Origin: CAYFPS01 sp964345075
GTDB taxonomy: Bacteria > CAIWAD01
NCBI GenBank assembly: GCA_964345075.1
Contig: CAYFPS010000005.1
Span: forward strand, 1-64,000
Reading direction: 5' to 3'
Length of the DNA stretch: 64,000 nucleotides
Positions 44,301-51,674 of this stretch are shown here, piece by piece. Both the position numbers and the translations under genes were made by a program. Under the pieces are notes generated by a model. The model made no database searches. It was not told where the DNA came from and saw only the letters and a list, made by a program, of their open reading frames with translations. Position 1 is the stretch's first letter; each line of letters opens with the position of its first letter.

Positions 44301-44938
44301 GCAGGCTCAGCCTCATCCATGACGATGGCATTGCGCACATGGCTGCGCTCGTAATTCACGACCCGGAGGCCCATGCGCCGGGCAATTTCTGTAATCACCC
44401 TTTCTGCAAAGAACAAGCCATTAAGCAGCAAGACAGCATCCAGCTCCTGTAATGCAAAGAGCCCGGGCAGAAGACTTTCCATCATGCAGGCTTGCAATGC
44501 GTAGTCATGTATCACAGACCGGTCAAGCGCATCCTCCGGGCTTCTGCCTGAACGGGCGTAACGCATCAGGCTTGGTGCCAGAACATCGCGAAGTCGCAGG
44601 CCAACACATGGCAGATCAAGCAGGTTGGCCGAGTCAAGCCCTGCAAGACGAAGCCGGATCTTCTGGGCAAGATCTTCATCCCATGGCATGGGTATCTCGG
44701 CAAATCCGGCTCTGGCGTGAACGCCAACCTGGCTTCGGCTGCATTGCGCACAGGCTTCCTGGTGGCTCCTGCCCGATCGCTGCGCTGCCAGATCAAAGCA
44801 CTCACAGCCCTTCATGGCTCCATGAGCACAGCCAAGAAAGTGGACTGTGTGTCCGGCGGCAATCAGCGCTTCGCCGATTACATGCTCCATCTCATGGTGA
44901 AGTGGCCAGGCCTTGAGTCCGGCAATCAGGATCTTCAC
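41309..44938 (-). CDS. Giant three-domain glycosyltransferase (capsule-synthesis-like plus two GT2 domains)
   Basis: A 1209-residue cytoplasmic protein from GTG 44938. Residues about 1-490 resemble a Capsule_synth-type GT-B enzyme (DFVLRVHPGEAKLAYDPTLE and IDQAACGLVFVSSIGLEMACQGK). About 505-770 is a GT2 domain (ITVLIPAWNRASTLLRTLQAW, DVLVVDDGSPV, LVFISGDDMIP). About 840-1085 is a second, rhamnosyltransferase-like GT2 domain (IVVPVFNKWELTAACIEA, LVDNGSSDET, LVLLNNDTEV, FINCYEDIDLCLR). A helical tail ends it. Three active sites in one chain imply ordered building of an oligosaccharide. Coupled to legC by GTGA. Confidence 0.85.
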   Translation of the reverse strand: MKILIAGLKAWPLHHEMEHVIGEALIAAGHTVHFLGCAHGAMKGCECFDLAAQRSGRSHQEACAQCSRSQVGVHARAGFAEIPMPWDEDLAQKIRLRLAGLDSANLLDLPCVGLRLRDVLAPSLMRYARSGRSPEDALDRSVIHDYALQACMMESLLPGLFALQELDAVLLLNGLFFAERVITEIARRMGLRVVNYERSHVRNAIVMDEAEPACFLNLHDEPDWQQGDDPLLDVYLQGRRVNRDASTRFGTGHGSVESTTDSAARPLVAVFTNVCWDSSVSTRPSSFGGYLPWLEAVIALCNRTPECDFVLRVHPGEAKLAYDPTLERTEAWLAERSLPGNVRVIPADSDESSYALIDQAACGLVFVSSIGLEMACQGKAVIACAEAHYAGKGFTHDASPESLDECLRQALHAEQNAETQRRARAYASRLFLDEPIPFPWVDEVEYGRPQRVCPPVDAAWLDRDQLLKGLVDYIAGNVQRPPSLRMLLENQALCPLPFHYMSRLSGYAKRITVLIPAWNRASTLLRTLQAWREQSLNASQFDVLVVDDGSPVPLEELLSPVFKHGGRLRLKVLRHEENRGPAAARNTGLDWIMQQPEPADLVFISGDDMIPAQDLLENLLAESQAWQDPRMAILARVDWDPRAGSNRVMRLVERNGMQFGFHGLPARARLPENYFYTSGVALSTAWLRTHSLRFSESFPYAAWEDIEFAVRAFRHGLQLAYSNRLQLFHHHPVTYDEFASRQFKAGVCARLFYQQQPDDYVRLVGSPPASPPDRQLLKHLERAVAELSKLDLDRLKQLPGRDGDLATQLDREQNNLLTNLLNAHSMQGWFSRFPFEGEDVDDTLLSIVVPVFNKWELTAACIEAVRKHTSGKWELILVDNGSSDETSSRASCITDIRYIRLEENLGYARANNLGAQVARGRLLVLLNNDTEVQDGWDQPLRHALDDESIGAVGSRMIYADGTIQHAGLAFGPDHLPWHIYRGFAQDSPEVMHARDFNALTGACLALRMQDYRRLGGLDENFINCYEDIDLCLRLRREGRRIVYRPDSLVVHHEGQSEGRNNRVNHSWYVLKDRWQDRFPCDEDSLLAEDGWELLRGEDGPQLRRLSRTEKLSSRELVSQAGRLVSSGFLTEARRMLQEGLTHADDKAMIVDELAALEIRAGNLLALEELHRTHGLSDAHRLLTDKLRQRFRDQMSERGIALDDSSEQTT

Positions 44939-46101
44939 GAGACTCTCTCCCTTTGCAGACTCCCCTGCATGGCGGCAACCACCACCTTTTGTATCACGAT
45001 CTCGCGGTCTTCCGGTGTAAGGTGGGCACTGGATGGAAGTGCTATGGCACGCTCATACTGAGCTGCCGCAACCGGACATTCATCTCTGGCAAACCGTTCA
45101 TATAACGCAACCTGATTGAATGGCTTGAAAAGCCGCCGGCCTTGAATTCCATCGGAGCCGAGTCGCTCCATCAACTCTTCTGCAGAGAGCTCGCCCGCCG
45201 AGCGCAGAACATGCAACCACCAGGTTGGTTTATCCGATTCCCGGCCTTCAACCATGTGCAATCCAGCTGCGCGGAAGGCTTTGCGATAGGCCTCGTGGTG
45301 ATGCTGCCGTGCGCCGATCAGCTCATCCATGCGCTCCACCTGCGCAAGACCAACGGCAGCCTGCAGGTTGCTGATGCGGTAATTGAAGCCGTATTCACCC
45401 GGATCATCCCCGTTGCATTCACGGGCATGATTCGCCCAGTTGCGCACGCGTGATACAAGTTCTTCATCACTGGAAAGAACCATACCACCGCCACCGGCTG
45501 TAATCGCCTTGTTGCCATTGAAGGAAAGAATGGATGCGCGGCCAAAGGTGCCGGTTGGCTGATCACTCGACAGGGCGCCCAGCGACTCGGCATTGTCTTC
45601 GATCAGTTCCAGACCGTATTCCTGACAGATCTCGCGGATCTCGCGAATGGCACAGGGTATTCCGTAAAGATGCACGGCGATTACACCAAAGAGGCGCCTG
45701 CCTGTCAGTCGATCGTAGCACCGGCCATTACGCTTGAGGGTTGCACCGGGAAGCCATTCGCGCAAACGTGCCGGATCGAGTCCTAGTGTTTGCGCCTCGA
45801 TATCCATCACCAGCGGCTCCGCTCCGCAGTGGACAACAGGGTTGAGAGTTGCCAGAAAGCTCATGGCAGGAACAATCACAAGATCCCCCGGAGCAAGTCC
45901 GCTGGCCATCAGCGCAAGCTGCAGGGCTGTTGTTCCACTGGATGTGCAGGCCGCGTGGAACTCTTTGCCGTGCCGCCTGGCAAGAGCCTGCTCAAAGCGT
46001 GAGACAAAGGGGCCTTCCGCTGAAACCCAACCATCTGTGATACATTCGCGCAGGTAGCTCATTTCGCGCGAGCCGAGCGTTGGTTCACACAAGGGTATCA
46101 T
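44935..46101 (-). CDS. legC: DegT/DnrJ/EryC1 sugar aminotransferase, LegC/PseC-like
   Basis: A 388-residue PLP-dependent aminotransferase that would convert a UDP- or GDP-4-keto-6-deoxy sugar into its 4-amino form. The PLP lysine lies in LSFNGNKAITAGGGGM (about residue 197); IPLCEPTLGSREMSYLRECI and YRISNLQAAVGLAQVERMDEL are typical. The start at 46101 is set by AAGGAAAG just upstream; the frame is open 28 more codons into ptmE. Presence beside LegG, LegI and LegF argues for the legionaminic-acid route. The upstream 4,6-dehydratase (LegB) is not in the window. Confidence 0.85.
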   Translation of the reverse strand: MIPLCEPTLGSREMSYLRECITDGWVSAEGPFVSRFEQALARRHGKEFHAACTSSGTTALQLALMASGLAPGDLVIVPAMSFLATLNPVVHCGAEPLVMDIEAQTLGLDPARLREWLPGATLKRNGRCYDRLTGRRLFGVIAVHLYGIPCAIREIREICQEYGLELIEDNAESLGALSSDQPTGTFGRASILSFNGNKAITAGGGGMVLSSDEELVSRVRNWANHARECNGDDPGEYGFNYRISNLQAAVGLAQVERMDELIGARQHHHEAYRKAFRAAGLHMVEGRESDKPTWWLHVLRSAGELSAEELMERLGSDGIQGRRLFKPFNQVALYERFARDECPVAAAQYERAIALPSSAHLTPEDREIVIQKVVVAAMQGSLQRERVS

Positions 46102-47209
46102 GCTCTTCTTTCCTTCTTGATTCAGCCACGGCGCTGCCCATTGTATCACGATATGCTTCCGCTGCACCATTGCGAACGGCTTCATAATCCCCGTGATGGC
46201 CGATATCCAGCCAGAATTCCCTGATGGGATAACTTTTCAGTCTGCAGTTCTCGGCCAGTCCCCATTGAATGAGTTCAGTCATGTCATAGGGCCCTGAACC
46301 GGGACAGAGTTCACGCATGCGTTTGCCGACGATGTAAATGCCGGCATTGATCAAGGTCGACCGTCTGGGTTTTTCCACCAGATCGCGGACCCATTCGTCT
46401 TCCACACGCAGCACGCCATACTCCAGACGCTCGACGATTTCCCGCACGGCAACCGTCATGTCCGCGCCAGCGGCTTTATGGCTTTCCAGCAGTGCAGCAA
46501 AGTCCAGCGTGGTCAGAATGTCACCGTTCATCACCAGCAGATCCTCCACGCCCTCCGCGGGGAGTCTGCTGAGCGCACCGGCAGTCCCCAGCGCCTGATC
46601 TTCACGGATGTAGCTGATGTTCGCGCCCAGGTGGCTGCCATCCTGAATGTGATCTTCGATCATGCTCGAGCGATATCCCACCGAGAGATGAAGTTGGTCG
46701 AAACCACATGCTACCAGCCGCTCGATGATGTGCTCCAGAATGGGTCGCCCTCCAATCGGCAGAAGGGGTTTCGGTCGATCCGCAGTCAGCGGCCGCAGGC
46801 GCATCCCGCGTCCTCCCGCCATGATCAGCGCTTGACGGCCACGGGCAGGGGCTTCCAGCAGGTCAGCAGCAAGTGCAAGAGCTATCAGGTGGTTTTCGCG
46901 ATCCACAATGGGAATCTGGGCAATGGAACGCGCCTTCATCAGGTGTCGTAGCTGCGCGGCACTGAAGTCTGCTGTTGCCGTGATCGGCCTGCGCTGCATG
47001 ACTTCAGTAACCATCACCTGATCGAGCGCCATGCCCTTCAGCACCTGCCTGCGTAGATCGCCATCGGTCAAAACGCCAAGCAGGTGATTGCGTTCATCCG
47101 TGATACAGACGGCTCCACAACGATTGCGATCGATGGAACGCGCGGCATCCTCGAGATTGCAAGCGGGATGAATCACATGATCCGGCCCGATTCCGCGACC
47201 AGCTCTCAT
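46085..47209 (-). CDS. ptmE: CBS-domain sugar-1-phosphate nucleotidyltransferase, PtmE-like
   Basis: A 374-residue protein. Two CBS domains (about 1-115; VCITDERNHLLGVLTDGDLRR, IVDRENHLIALALAADLL) precede a nucleotidyltransferase (about 125-350) with the NTP motif IMAGGRGMRLRPLTADRPKPLLP and VMNGDILTT. In Campylobacter, PtmE makes GDP-GlcN for legionaminic acid synthesis; the same domain order and neighbourhood are seen here, so GDP-linked intermediates are likely. ATG 47209 overlaps the LegG stop (TGATG); the codon before it (TTG) is a less likely start. Confidence 0.85.
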   Translation of the reverse strand: MRAGRGIGPDHVIHPACNLEDAARSIDRNRCGAVCITDERNHLLGVLTDGDLRRQVLKGMALDQVMVTEVMQRRPITATADFSAAQLRHLMKARSIAQIPIVDRENHLIALALAADLLEAPARGRQALIMAGGRGMRLRPLTADRPKPLLPIGGRPILEHIIERLVACGFDQLHLSVGYRSSMIEDHIQDGSHLGANISYIREDQALGTAGALSRLPAEGVEDLLVMNGDILTTLDFAALLESHKAAGADMTVAVREIVERLEYGVLRVEDEWVRDLVEKPRRSTLINAGIYIVGKRMRELCPGSGPYDMTELIQWGLAENCRLKSYPIREFWLDIGHHGDYEAVRNGAAEAYRDTMGSAVAESRRKEEHDTLV

Positions 47210-48354
47210 CAAAAGGTCCCTCCATCAGACAGCAGGTGTTTCTTGGGTATCAGGGAGGAGGGATCCTGTGCGTCAAGGACTTGCATGATTCGCCTGGCGG
47301 CATGGCCATCGCCAAAGGGGCAACTCAAGTGTCTTAGCTGCTCGCGGTAATGAGAATCATTCAGGGCATGGTCGATGGCGATGCGAATGGACTCTTCATC
47401 AATGGGAACGAACTGCACGTTTCCCGCATGCTGCCGCCCTCGCTGACGGTCGCCAACGTTGATCGCCGGAATACGCAGAAAGGCACTTTCCAGAATACCA
47501 GCCGAGGAGTTACCCAGCATCAGGTTACAGCGCTTAAGGAGAGCCACCCAGCCATCCTGCTCCACATTGCTGACCGCGATCACGCGATCAAGTCGTTCGC
47601 GTGCACGCAGCAGACCACTGGCGCCGGGGTCGCTGTTAGGCGTGTTGACAACAACCTGCAGGTCCATCTCCGAGCATGCTTCGAGAATGCAGTCAAGCTC
47701 AGCTTCGGCCTGCAGGGGGTCAGGTCTGGTGGCATGATGTGTCACAAGCGCCAGCGGCATGCCCGGGACAAGGCCAAAGCGACTTGCCAGCTGATCACCT
47801 GTCCAGTCCCTGTGGGACGCTATGCGATCCAGTGCCGGATTCCCGGACACATGAACTCTGGCCGGGTCTTCACCCAGCTTGAGCAATACATCCCGGGACG
47901 CGGAAGAGGCGGCAAAATGCAGGTGCGATAGCTTGCTGACCGCGTGTCTCACACTGTCATCCACGGTCGACCATCCCATGTCGCCGCCAAAAATGTGTGC
48001 CACGGGAATCCAGCTGTAGGCAGCCGCCGTTGCGGCCATCAACGTGTCTTCACGATCACCCAGAATCAGCACGAGATCTGGTCTGACTTCGGCCATATCC
48101 TGGGCCAGGGCAGCCAGTTCAAGACTCATACTCTTCAGACGGGCTTCCGGCGTATCCCAGTCGATCAGCGTCGGTCGCATGATCACATGCTGGAATCCGC
48201 TGATGCGTGATACAGTTCCCCCCCAGGCCCGGGCAAGATGGGCGCAACTGACGAAAAGGAAAAGCTCGTGCTTTGTTGAGGACTCAATTGCCTGAAGGAC
48301 TGGCTGCAGCAAGTCATAATCTGAGCGGCTCCCGGTAATGGCAAGAATCTTCAT
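47209..48354 (-). CDS. legG: NDP-sugar 2-epimerase (hydrolysing), LegG/NeuC-like
   Basis: A 381-residue GT-B-fold epimerase/hydrolase that frees the ManNAc-type sugar from its nucleotide. It has the opening TGSRSDYDLLQPVL, the middle ILGDREDTLMAATAAAYSWIPVAHIFGGD, and NSSAGILESAFLRIPAINVGDRQRGR, all close to the NeuC/LegG group rather than WecB. ATG 48354 overlaps the LegI stop (ATGA). Its product is condensed by the next enzyme. Confidence 0.9.
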   Translation of the reverse strand: MKILAITGSRSDYDLLQPVLQAIESSTKHELFLFVSCAHLARAWGGTVSRISGFQHVIMRPTLIDWDTPEARLKSMSLELAALAQDMAEVRPDLVLILGDREDTLMAATAAAYSWIPVAHIFGGDMGWSTVDDSVRHAVSKLSHLHFAASSASRDVLLKLGEDPARVHVSGNPALDRIASHRDWTGDQLASRFGLVPGMPLALVTHHATRPDPLQAEAELDCILEACSEMDLQVVVNTPNSDPGASGLLRARERLDRVIAVSNVEQDGWVALLKRCNLMLGNSSAGILESAFLRIPAINVGDRQRGRQHAGNVQFVPIDEESIRIAIDHALNDSHYREQLRHLSCPFGDGHAARRIMQVLDAQDPSSLIPKKHLLSDGGTF

Positions 48355-49394
48355 GGCTGCATATCCTCCCCAAAGTGCTCGCGCTTAAGGAATTCTCCCG
48401 CTTCCAATGGCCTGTCAAGGCGCCTGCCGGTAAGCTCCTGATGCTGCCATGGTGCAATGCCGCCAGCCGGACGCAGGCAGATCAGGTCGCTCTTTTCTAT
48501 TACATGACCCGCAGGCAAGGGATGTCTGGCGGCAAGGGATTTTCTGGCAACTTGCCTGACATTCTCCTCGCACGGCATCACACGCTTGATTCCGTCACCC
48601 AGAATCTGCCCGGCGTGTGACAACTGCTGGACAAAGGCCACCAATTCAGGCTCCTCAAGCGAGCAGGCGTGATCAGGCCCGCTGGCTGTGCGACTGTGTG
48701 TCACATGCTTTTCAATGATCACAGCCCCGCAAGCCATGGCCAGCTGGGCAGCAAGGGTTCCTGCAGTGTGATCGCTGTATCCTGTGATACAACCGGTAGC
48801 CCGCATGTGTGGAAGTACCCGCAGATTGCATTCATCCTCAGGAGCGGGATAGCAAGAAACACAGTGCAGCAGGGCCAGACGATCCTGATCATCCTCGAAG
48901 AGGGAGACCACCCGCTCAACTTCTTCCTGTGTGCTCATTCCAAAGGAGACAATGACTGGATGATTTGTATCACGCGCAGCTTCCAGCAGGGGTAGATTGT
49001 CTGCATCGCCGGAGCCAATCTTGATGAAGTCAGGCTTCAGATGCGTTATCTCTTCAAGTGAAATCTCGTCAAAGGGGGTACAGCCAAAAGCCAGACCCTT
49101 TTCTGAAGCCAGCCTGCGACACGCGGCAAGAGTTTCGAGCTCAATCTCCAGGCGCTTAAGCATGGCATGCTGTGATTCGTCAGGGGCTGAACGCTGTTGG
49201 TAATCAGCCTGTGGAGCTGTCATTGAGGCCAGCCGGTCTGCCTTGAAGTACTGGAATTTCACGGCCTGGCATCCACAGCGGGCTGCCATTTCTACCAGCC
49301 GAAGGGCCTGTGAGGAAGACCCATCGTGGTTTACGCCGATTTCGGCGATGATCCAGGGCCATTGATTACCCACTATCTCCCTGACAGTCTTCAT
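48351..49394 (-). CDS. legI: Nonulosonic acid synthase, LegI/NeuB-like
   Basis: A 347-residue synthase that joins phosphoenolpyruvate to a 6-carbon amino sugar to make a 9-carbon keto acid. The barrel domain (about 1-270) shows IAEIGVNHDGS, AVKFQYFKADRL, CTPFDEISLEEI, DFIKIGSGDADNLPLL, GYSDHTAGTLAAQLAMACGA and IIEKHVTHSR. The C-terminal antifreeze-like SAF domain (about 285-345) follows (SLAARHPLPAGHVIEKSDL). All features of the family are intact. Between LegF and LegG, each with a 4-nt overlap. Confidence 0.93.
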   Translation of the reverse strand: MKTVREIVGNQWPWIIAEIGVNHDGSSSQALRLVEMAARCGCQAVKFQYFKADRLASMTAPQADYQQRSAPDESQHAMLKRLEIELETLAACRRLASEKGLAFGCTPFDEISLEEITHLKPDFIKIGSGDADNLPLLEAARDTNHPVIVSFGMSTQEEVERVVSLFEDDQDRLALLHCVSCYPAPEDECNLRVLPHMRATGCITGYSDHTAGTLAAQLAMACGAVIIEKHVTHSRTASGPDHACSLEEPELVAFVQQLSHAGQILGDGIKRVMPCEENVRQVARKSLAARHPLPAGHVIEKSDLICLRPAGGIAPWQHQELTGRRLDRPLEAGEFLKREHFGEDMQP

Positions 49395-50041
49395 TCTGTT
49401 ATCAGCTCCAGCTTATCCAGCATGAGCCCGGCAACTGCCAGATCGAAGGCTGTGTCGATGTCAACGCTCTCAAAAGCCGGCATGCGCAGGGCCTTGACAC
49501 CGTGACTGAGAATTCGCGGGTCTTCGAGGAAACGACTCACCTTGATCAGATAAATCGCACCATTCAATGTGTAGACATCGCAGCGACTGATTTCGTGACA
49601 CATGCCTGAGCTATTCACGACCCGCAGCCACTGACCGGGTTTATGAAGCGGCCCCACGCTGACGCATTCTGCACCCATAGCACATGCCGCGCGGATGGAT
49701 TCACTGCTGCGGAAGGGGGAAGTAGGTTGCAGCAGCATCAACCAGTCTGGAAGATTGTCAAGGTGCAGCGACTTCAAGTAGTGCTGCACCACAACAGCAC
49801 TGCTGGTCTCGTCGCCCGCCAGTTCTTCAGGCCGAACGACAATGTTGATCTGTGACTGATCGATGGTATGTGACACAAGTTGTGCGTCATCGGTGCTGAG
49901 TACAATCTGCCGAAAGCAGCCGGCCTCGATGGCCGCCTGATAGCTCCAGTCGATCAAGGGCTTTCCACCCAGCAGCTTCAGGTGCTTGCCTGGAAGCCGG
50001 CGCGACCCTGCGCGTGCGGGAATCAGAGCATCAATCAGCAT
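49391..50041 (-). CDS. legF: CMP-nonulosonate cytidylyltransferase, LegF/NeuA-like
   Basis: A 216-residue enzyme that activates the nonulosonic acid with CTP, giving the CMP-sugar donor. Visible are the nucleotide motif IPARAGSRRLPGKHLKLLGGKPL, LLQPTSPFRSSESI and the late VDIDTAFDLAVAG with metal-binding aspartates. Length fits NeuA/LegF proteins without a fused esterase. The CMP-sugar would be the donor for the Maf-type transferase further along the operon. Confidence 0.92.
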   Translation of the reverse strand: MLIDALIPARAGSRRLPGKHLKLLGGKPLIDWSYQAAIEAGCFRQIVLSTDDAQLVSHTIDQSQINIVVRPEELAGDETSSAVVVQHYLKSLHLDNLPDWLMLLQPTSPFRSSESIRAACAMGAECVSVGPLHKPGQWLRVVNSSGMCHEISRCDVYTLNGAIYLIKVSRFLEDPRILSHGVKALRMPAFESVDIDTAFDLAVAGLMLDKLELITE

Positions 50042-51108
50042 GATGAGCTTCGCTCCCCGTAGAGTGCAGATTCCAGACGATTATCAATCACCATGGGCTG
50101 CATGCCACTGGCCAGTCGATCCGAGAGGTGTATCGCAGACAGGGGCAGTGCTTCTCCGCTGACAAGCTTCAGCTCACGAATCCACAGCGCACCGCTGCCA
50201 CAGCGCACGAGCAGGTCGTCCGGCGGGGCGAACACGTCGTTCTCGCCCGCGATGAGGATCACGGGACACGAATCCCCACGGGNNNNNNNNNNACAGCGCA
50301 CGAGAATGCCCTCTTCCTGATTGCGATCGATTACAGATCCGGCAATCCCGGCAGATGCTGGTAGCGAAACAGGTGCCGAGCAGTCGGGAACCAGGATTTC
50401 CTGATGATGCAGGCGTGTTCGCGCAATCGGATTGGGCGACGAAAGAGCCAGGATGAATCGTGATACACGTTCAGCCGGCCAGTTCCAGTCGATCCACTCA
50501 TCGCCGGCCATACGCCTTGGATAGTAAACCGCCCGGGCCAGATCCGGCCACTCGCCTTCTGGTTGATGAAGGGCAAGGACCTCATCCAGCAGTTCGGGAA
50601 CAGCGTGCGCCACTCGGGTAAGCGCTGCACCGAAATTCATGCCTGGATCAAGCTTGACGAGGCTGCGCGCAAGGACGGGACCAGCATCCACTTTCTGGAT
50701 AGCACGCATCACGACCAGATCGATTTCCCGCCTGCCCTCAATCAGTTGCCAGGTGAGAACCGCACGTCCTCGCACACTGGAGGGATGACCGGCATGCACA
50801 TTGTATACGGGCAGGTCTAGATCAAAGATCGGCTTGCGAAACAGCTGATCGTAGGAGACGGAAAGCAGCAGGTCGGGCGCCTGTTCACGAATCCAGCTGA
50901 TGGCCTCTTCGGAGTTGATCGAATCGAAGCTGCGGTGGGGGAGCATGCTCGCTTCAACCTTTGAAACAAAGGCCGCATCAGTCGGATTTCGCCGTGTGAC
51001 AACCGCCAGCAGCTGCCCATGCTGTTTCAGACGCTCACAGGCCTTGTCTGCCCATTGACCATCACCAAGCAGCAGAACGCGCTTGAATGCTGACCGCGAA
51101 GCGGACAC
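50035..51108 (-). CDS. Sugar or Met-tRNA-type formyltransferase, interrupted by an assembly gap
   Basis: A protein of the 10-formyltetrahydrofolate formyltransferase family, from GTG 51108. The catalytic set Asn-x-His (NVHAGHPSSVRGR) and Asp (KVDAGPVLARS) is present, and a C-terminal Fmt-like barrel follows (SVIDRNQEEGILVRC). It stands inside the nonulosonate operon, so N-formylation of the amino sugar made by LegC is more likely than Met-tRNA formylation. Ten Ns break the C-terminal domain; the segment 50212-50292 is flanked by a 12-base direct repeat and looks like unmerged contig ends. Collapsing it gives a continuous ILVRCGSGALWIREL, the expected Fmt ending. Confidence 0.75.
   Translation of the reverse strand: MSASRSAFKRVLLLGDGQWADKACERLKQHGQLLAVVTRRNPTDAAFVSKVEASMLPHRSFDSINSEEAISWIREQAPDLLLSVSYDQLFRKPIFDLDLPVYNVHAGHPSSVRGRAVLTWQLIEGRREIDLVVMRAIQKVDAGPVLARSLVKLDPGMNFGAALTRVAHAVPELLDEVLALHQPEGEWPDLARAVYYPRRMAGDEWIDWNWPAERVSRFILALSSPNPIARTRLHHQEILVPDCSAPVSLPASAGIAGSVIDRNQEEGILVRCXXXXRGDSCPVILIAGENDVFAPPDDLLVRCGSGALWIRELKLVSGEALPLSAIHLSDRLASGMQPMVIDNRLESALYGERSSSC
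50200..50304. repeat. 12-base direct repeat flanking a scaffold gap
   Basis: ACAGCGCACGAG occurs at 50200-50211 and again at 50293-50304, right after the Ns. The 81 bases between encode a second, variant version of the same short protein stretch (DDLLVRC versus EGILVRC), as expected from two overlapping contig ends or strain variants joined without merging. Confidence 0.75.
50283..50292. other. Assembly gap (10 Ns)
   Basis: Ten consecutive Ns, the usual placeholder for a scaffold join of unknown size. The flanking repeat suggests the true gap is negative (overlap), not missing sequence. Confidence 0.95.
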
Positions 51109-51111
51109 GGG

Positions 51112-51501
51112 TCAACTCCGTGGACCGCGACGCTGCCCCTTGCGCGGTCGCCGGGAGCGAATCAGCTTTTTGTAATACTCGGGATCGAGCCGAATCGAGG
51201 GACGGTTTGTGATCAGCTCGTAATCACCCTCTTCCATATCCTCTGTGATACGATCCAGGTGATCAAGCACGCTGTTGATGTCTTCGCCAATGAAGAACTC
51301 AACATCGTCGCCTTCCTTGACGTCCCACTGCTGAGTCTCGACCGCGCGGTCGTAGACTTCCGGGTAACGCTCGATGGCATAAATACGGGCACGCGGATCC
51401 TTGCGCTCGCGAATGGCGCTGAGCTGATAGCCCATGCCGACGCCGAAGACGATCAGGGCCTTCTTGCCGCGCAGCGTGTCCTTTTCCTGTGAACGGGCCA
51501 T
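51112..51501 (-). CDS. Small Rossmann-like protein, stand-alone Maf-N-type module
   Basis: A 129-residue soluble protein. Residues about 12-50 (KALIVFGVGMGYQLSAIRE and ARIYAIERYPEVYDRA) have the same glycine-rich motif plus acidic strand end found at the start of the three Maf/CgeB proteins of this operon. The rest is charged with a basic tail. It has no visible transferase domain. It is the first gene of the nonulosonate/glycosyltransferase operon, 4 nt before the formyltransferase, with GGGGGAG before ATG 51501. Possibly a regulatory or adaptor subunit; function unknown. Confidence 0.7.
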   Translation of the reverse strand: MARSQEKDTLRGKKALIVFGVGMGYQLSAIRERKDPRARIYAIERYPEVYDRAVETQQWDVKEGDDVEFFIGEDINSVLDHLDRITEDMEEGDYELITNRPSIRLDPEYYKKLIRSRRPRKGQRRGPRS

Positions 51502-51674
51502 GACTCCCCCTGTAATTGTGCCTGCTCTATGGCAAGCTCAATGCCAGAAGGGATGAAGGGCCAATTTGTTGATGCTCAAAGCCTTTGAACTTCTCTTCTC
51601 CGGAACTTGGAAAGTCCCGAACTGGAGCAGCTCTGCCGCTCGGCGCCTGGAGGAAGGAAAAGATTGCCTTGAGA

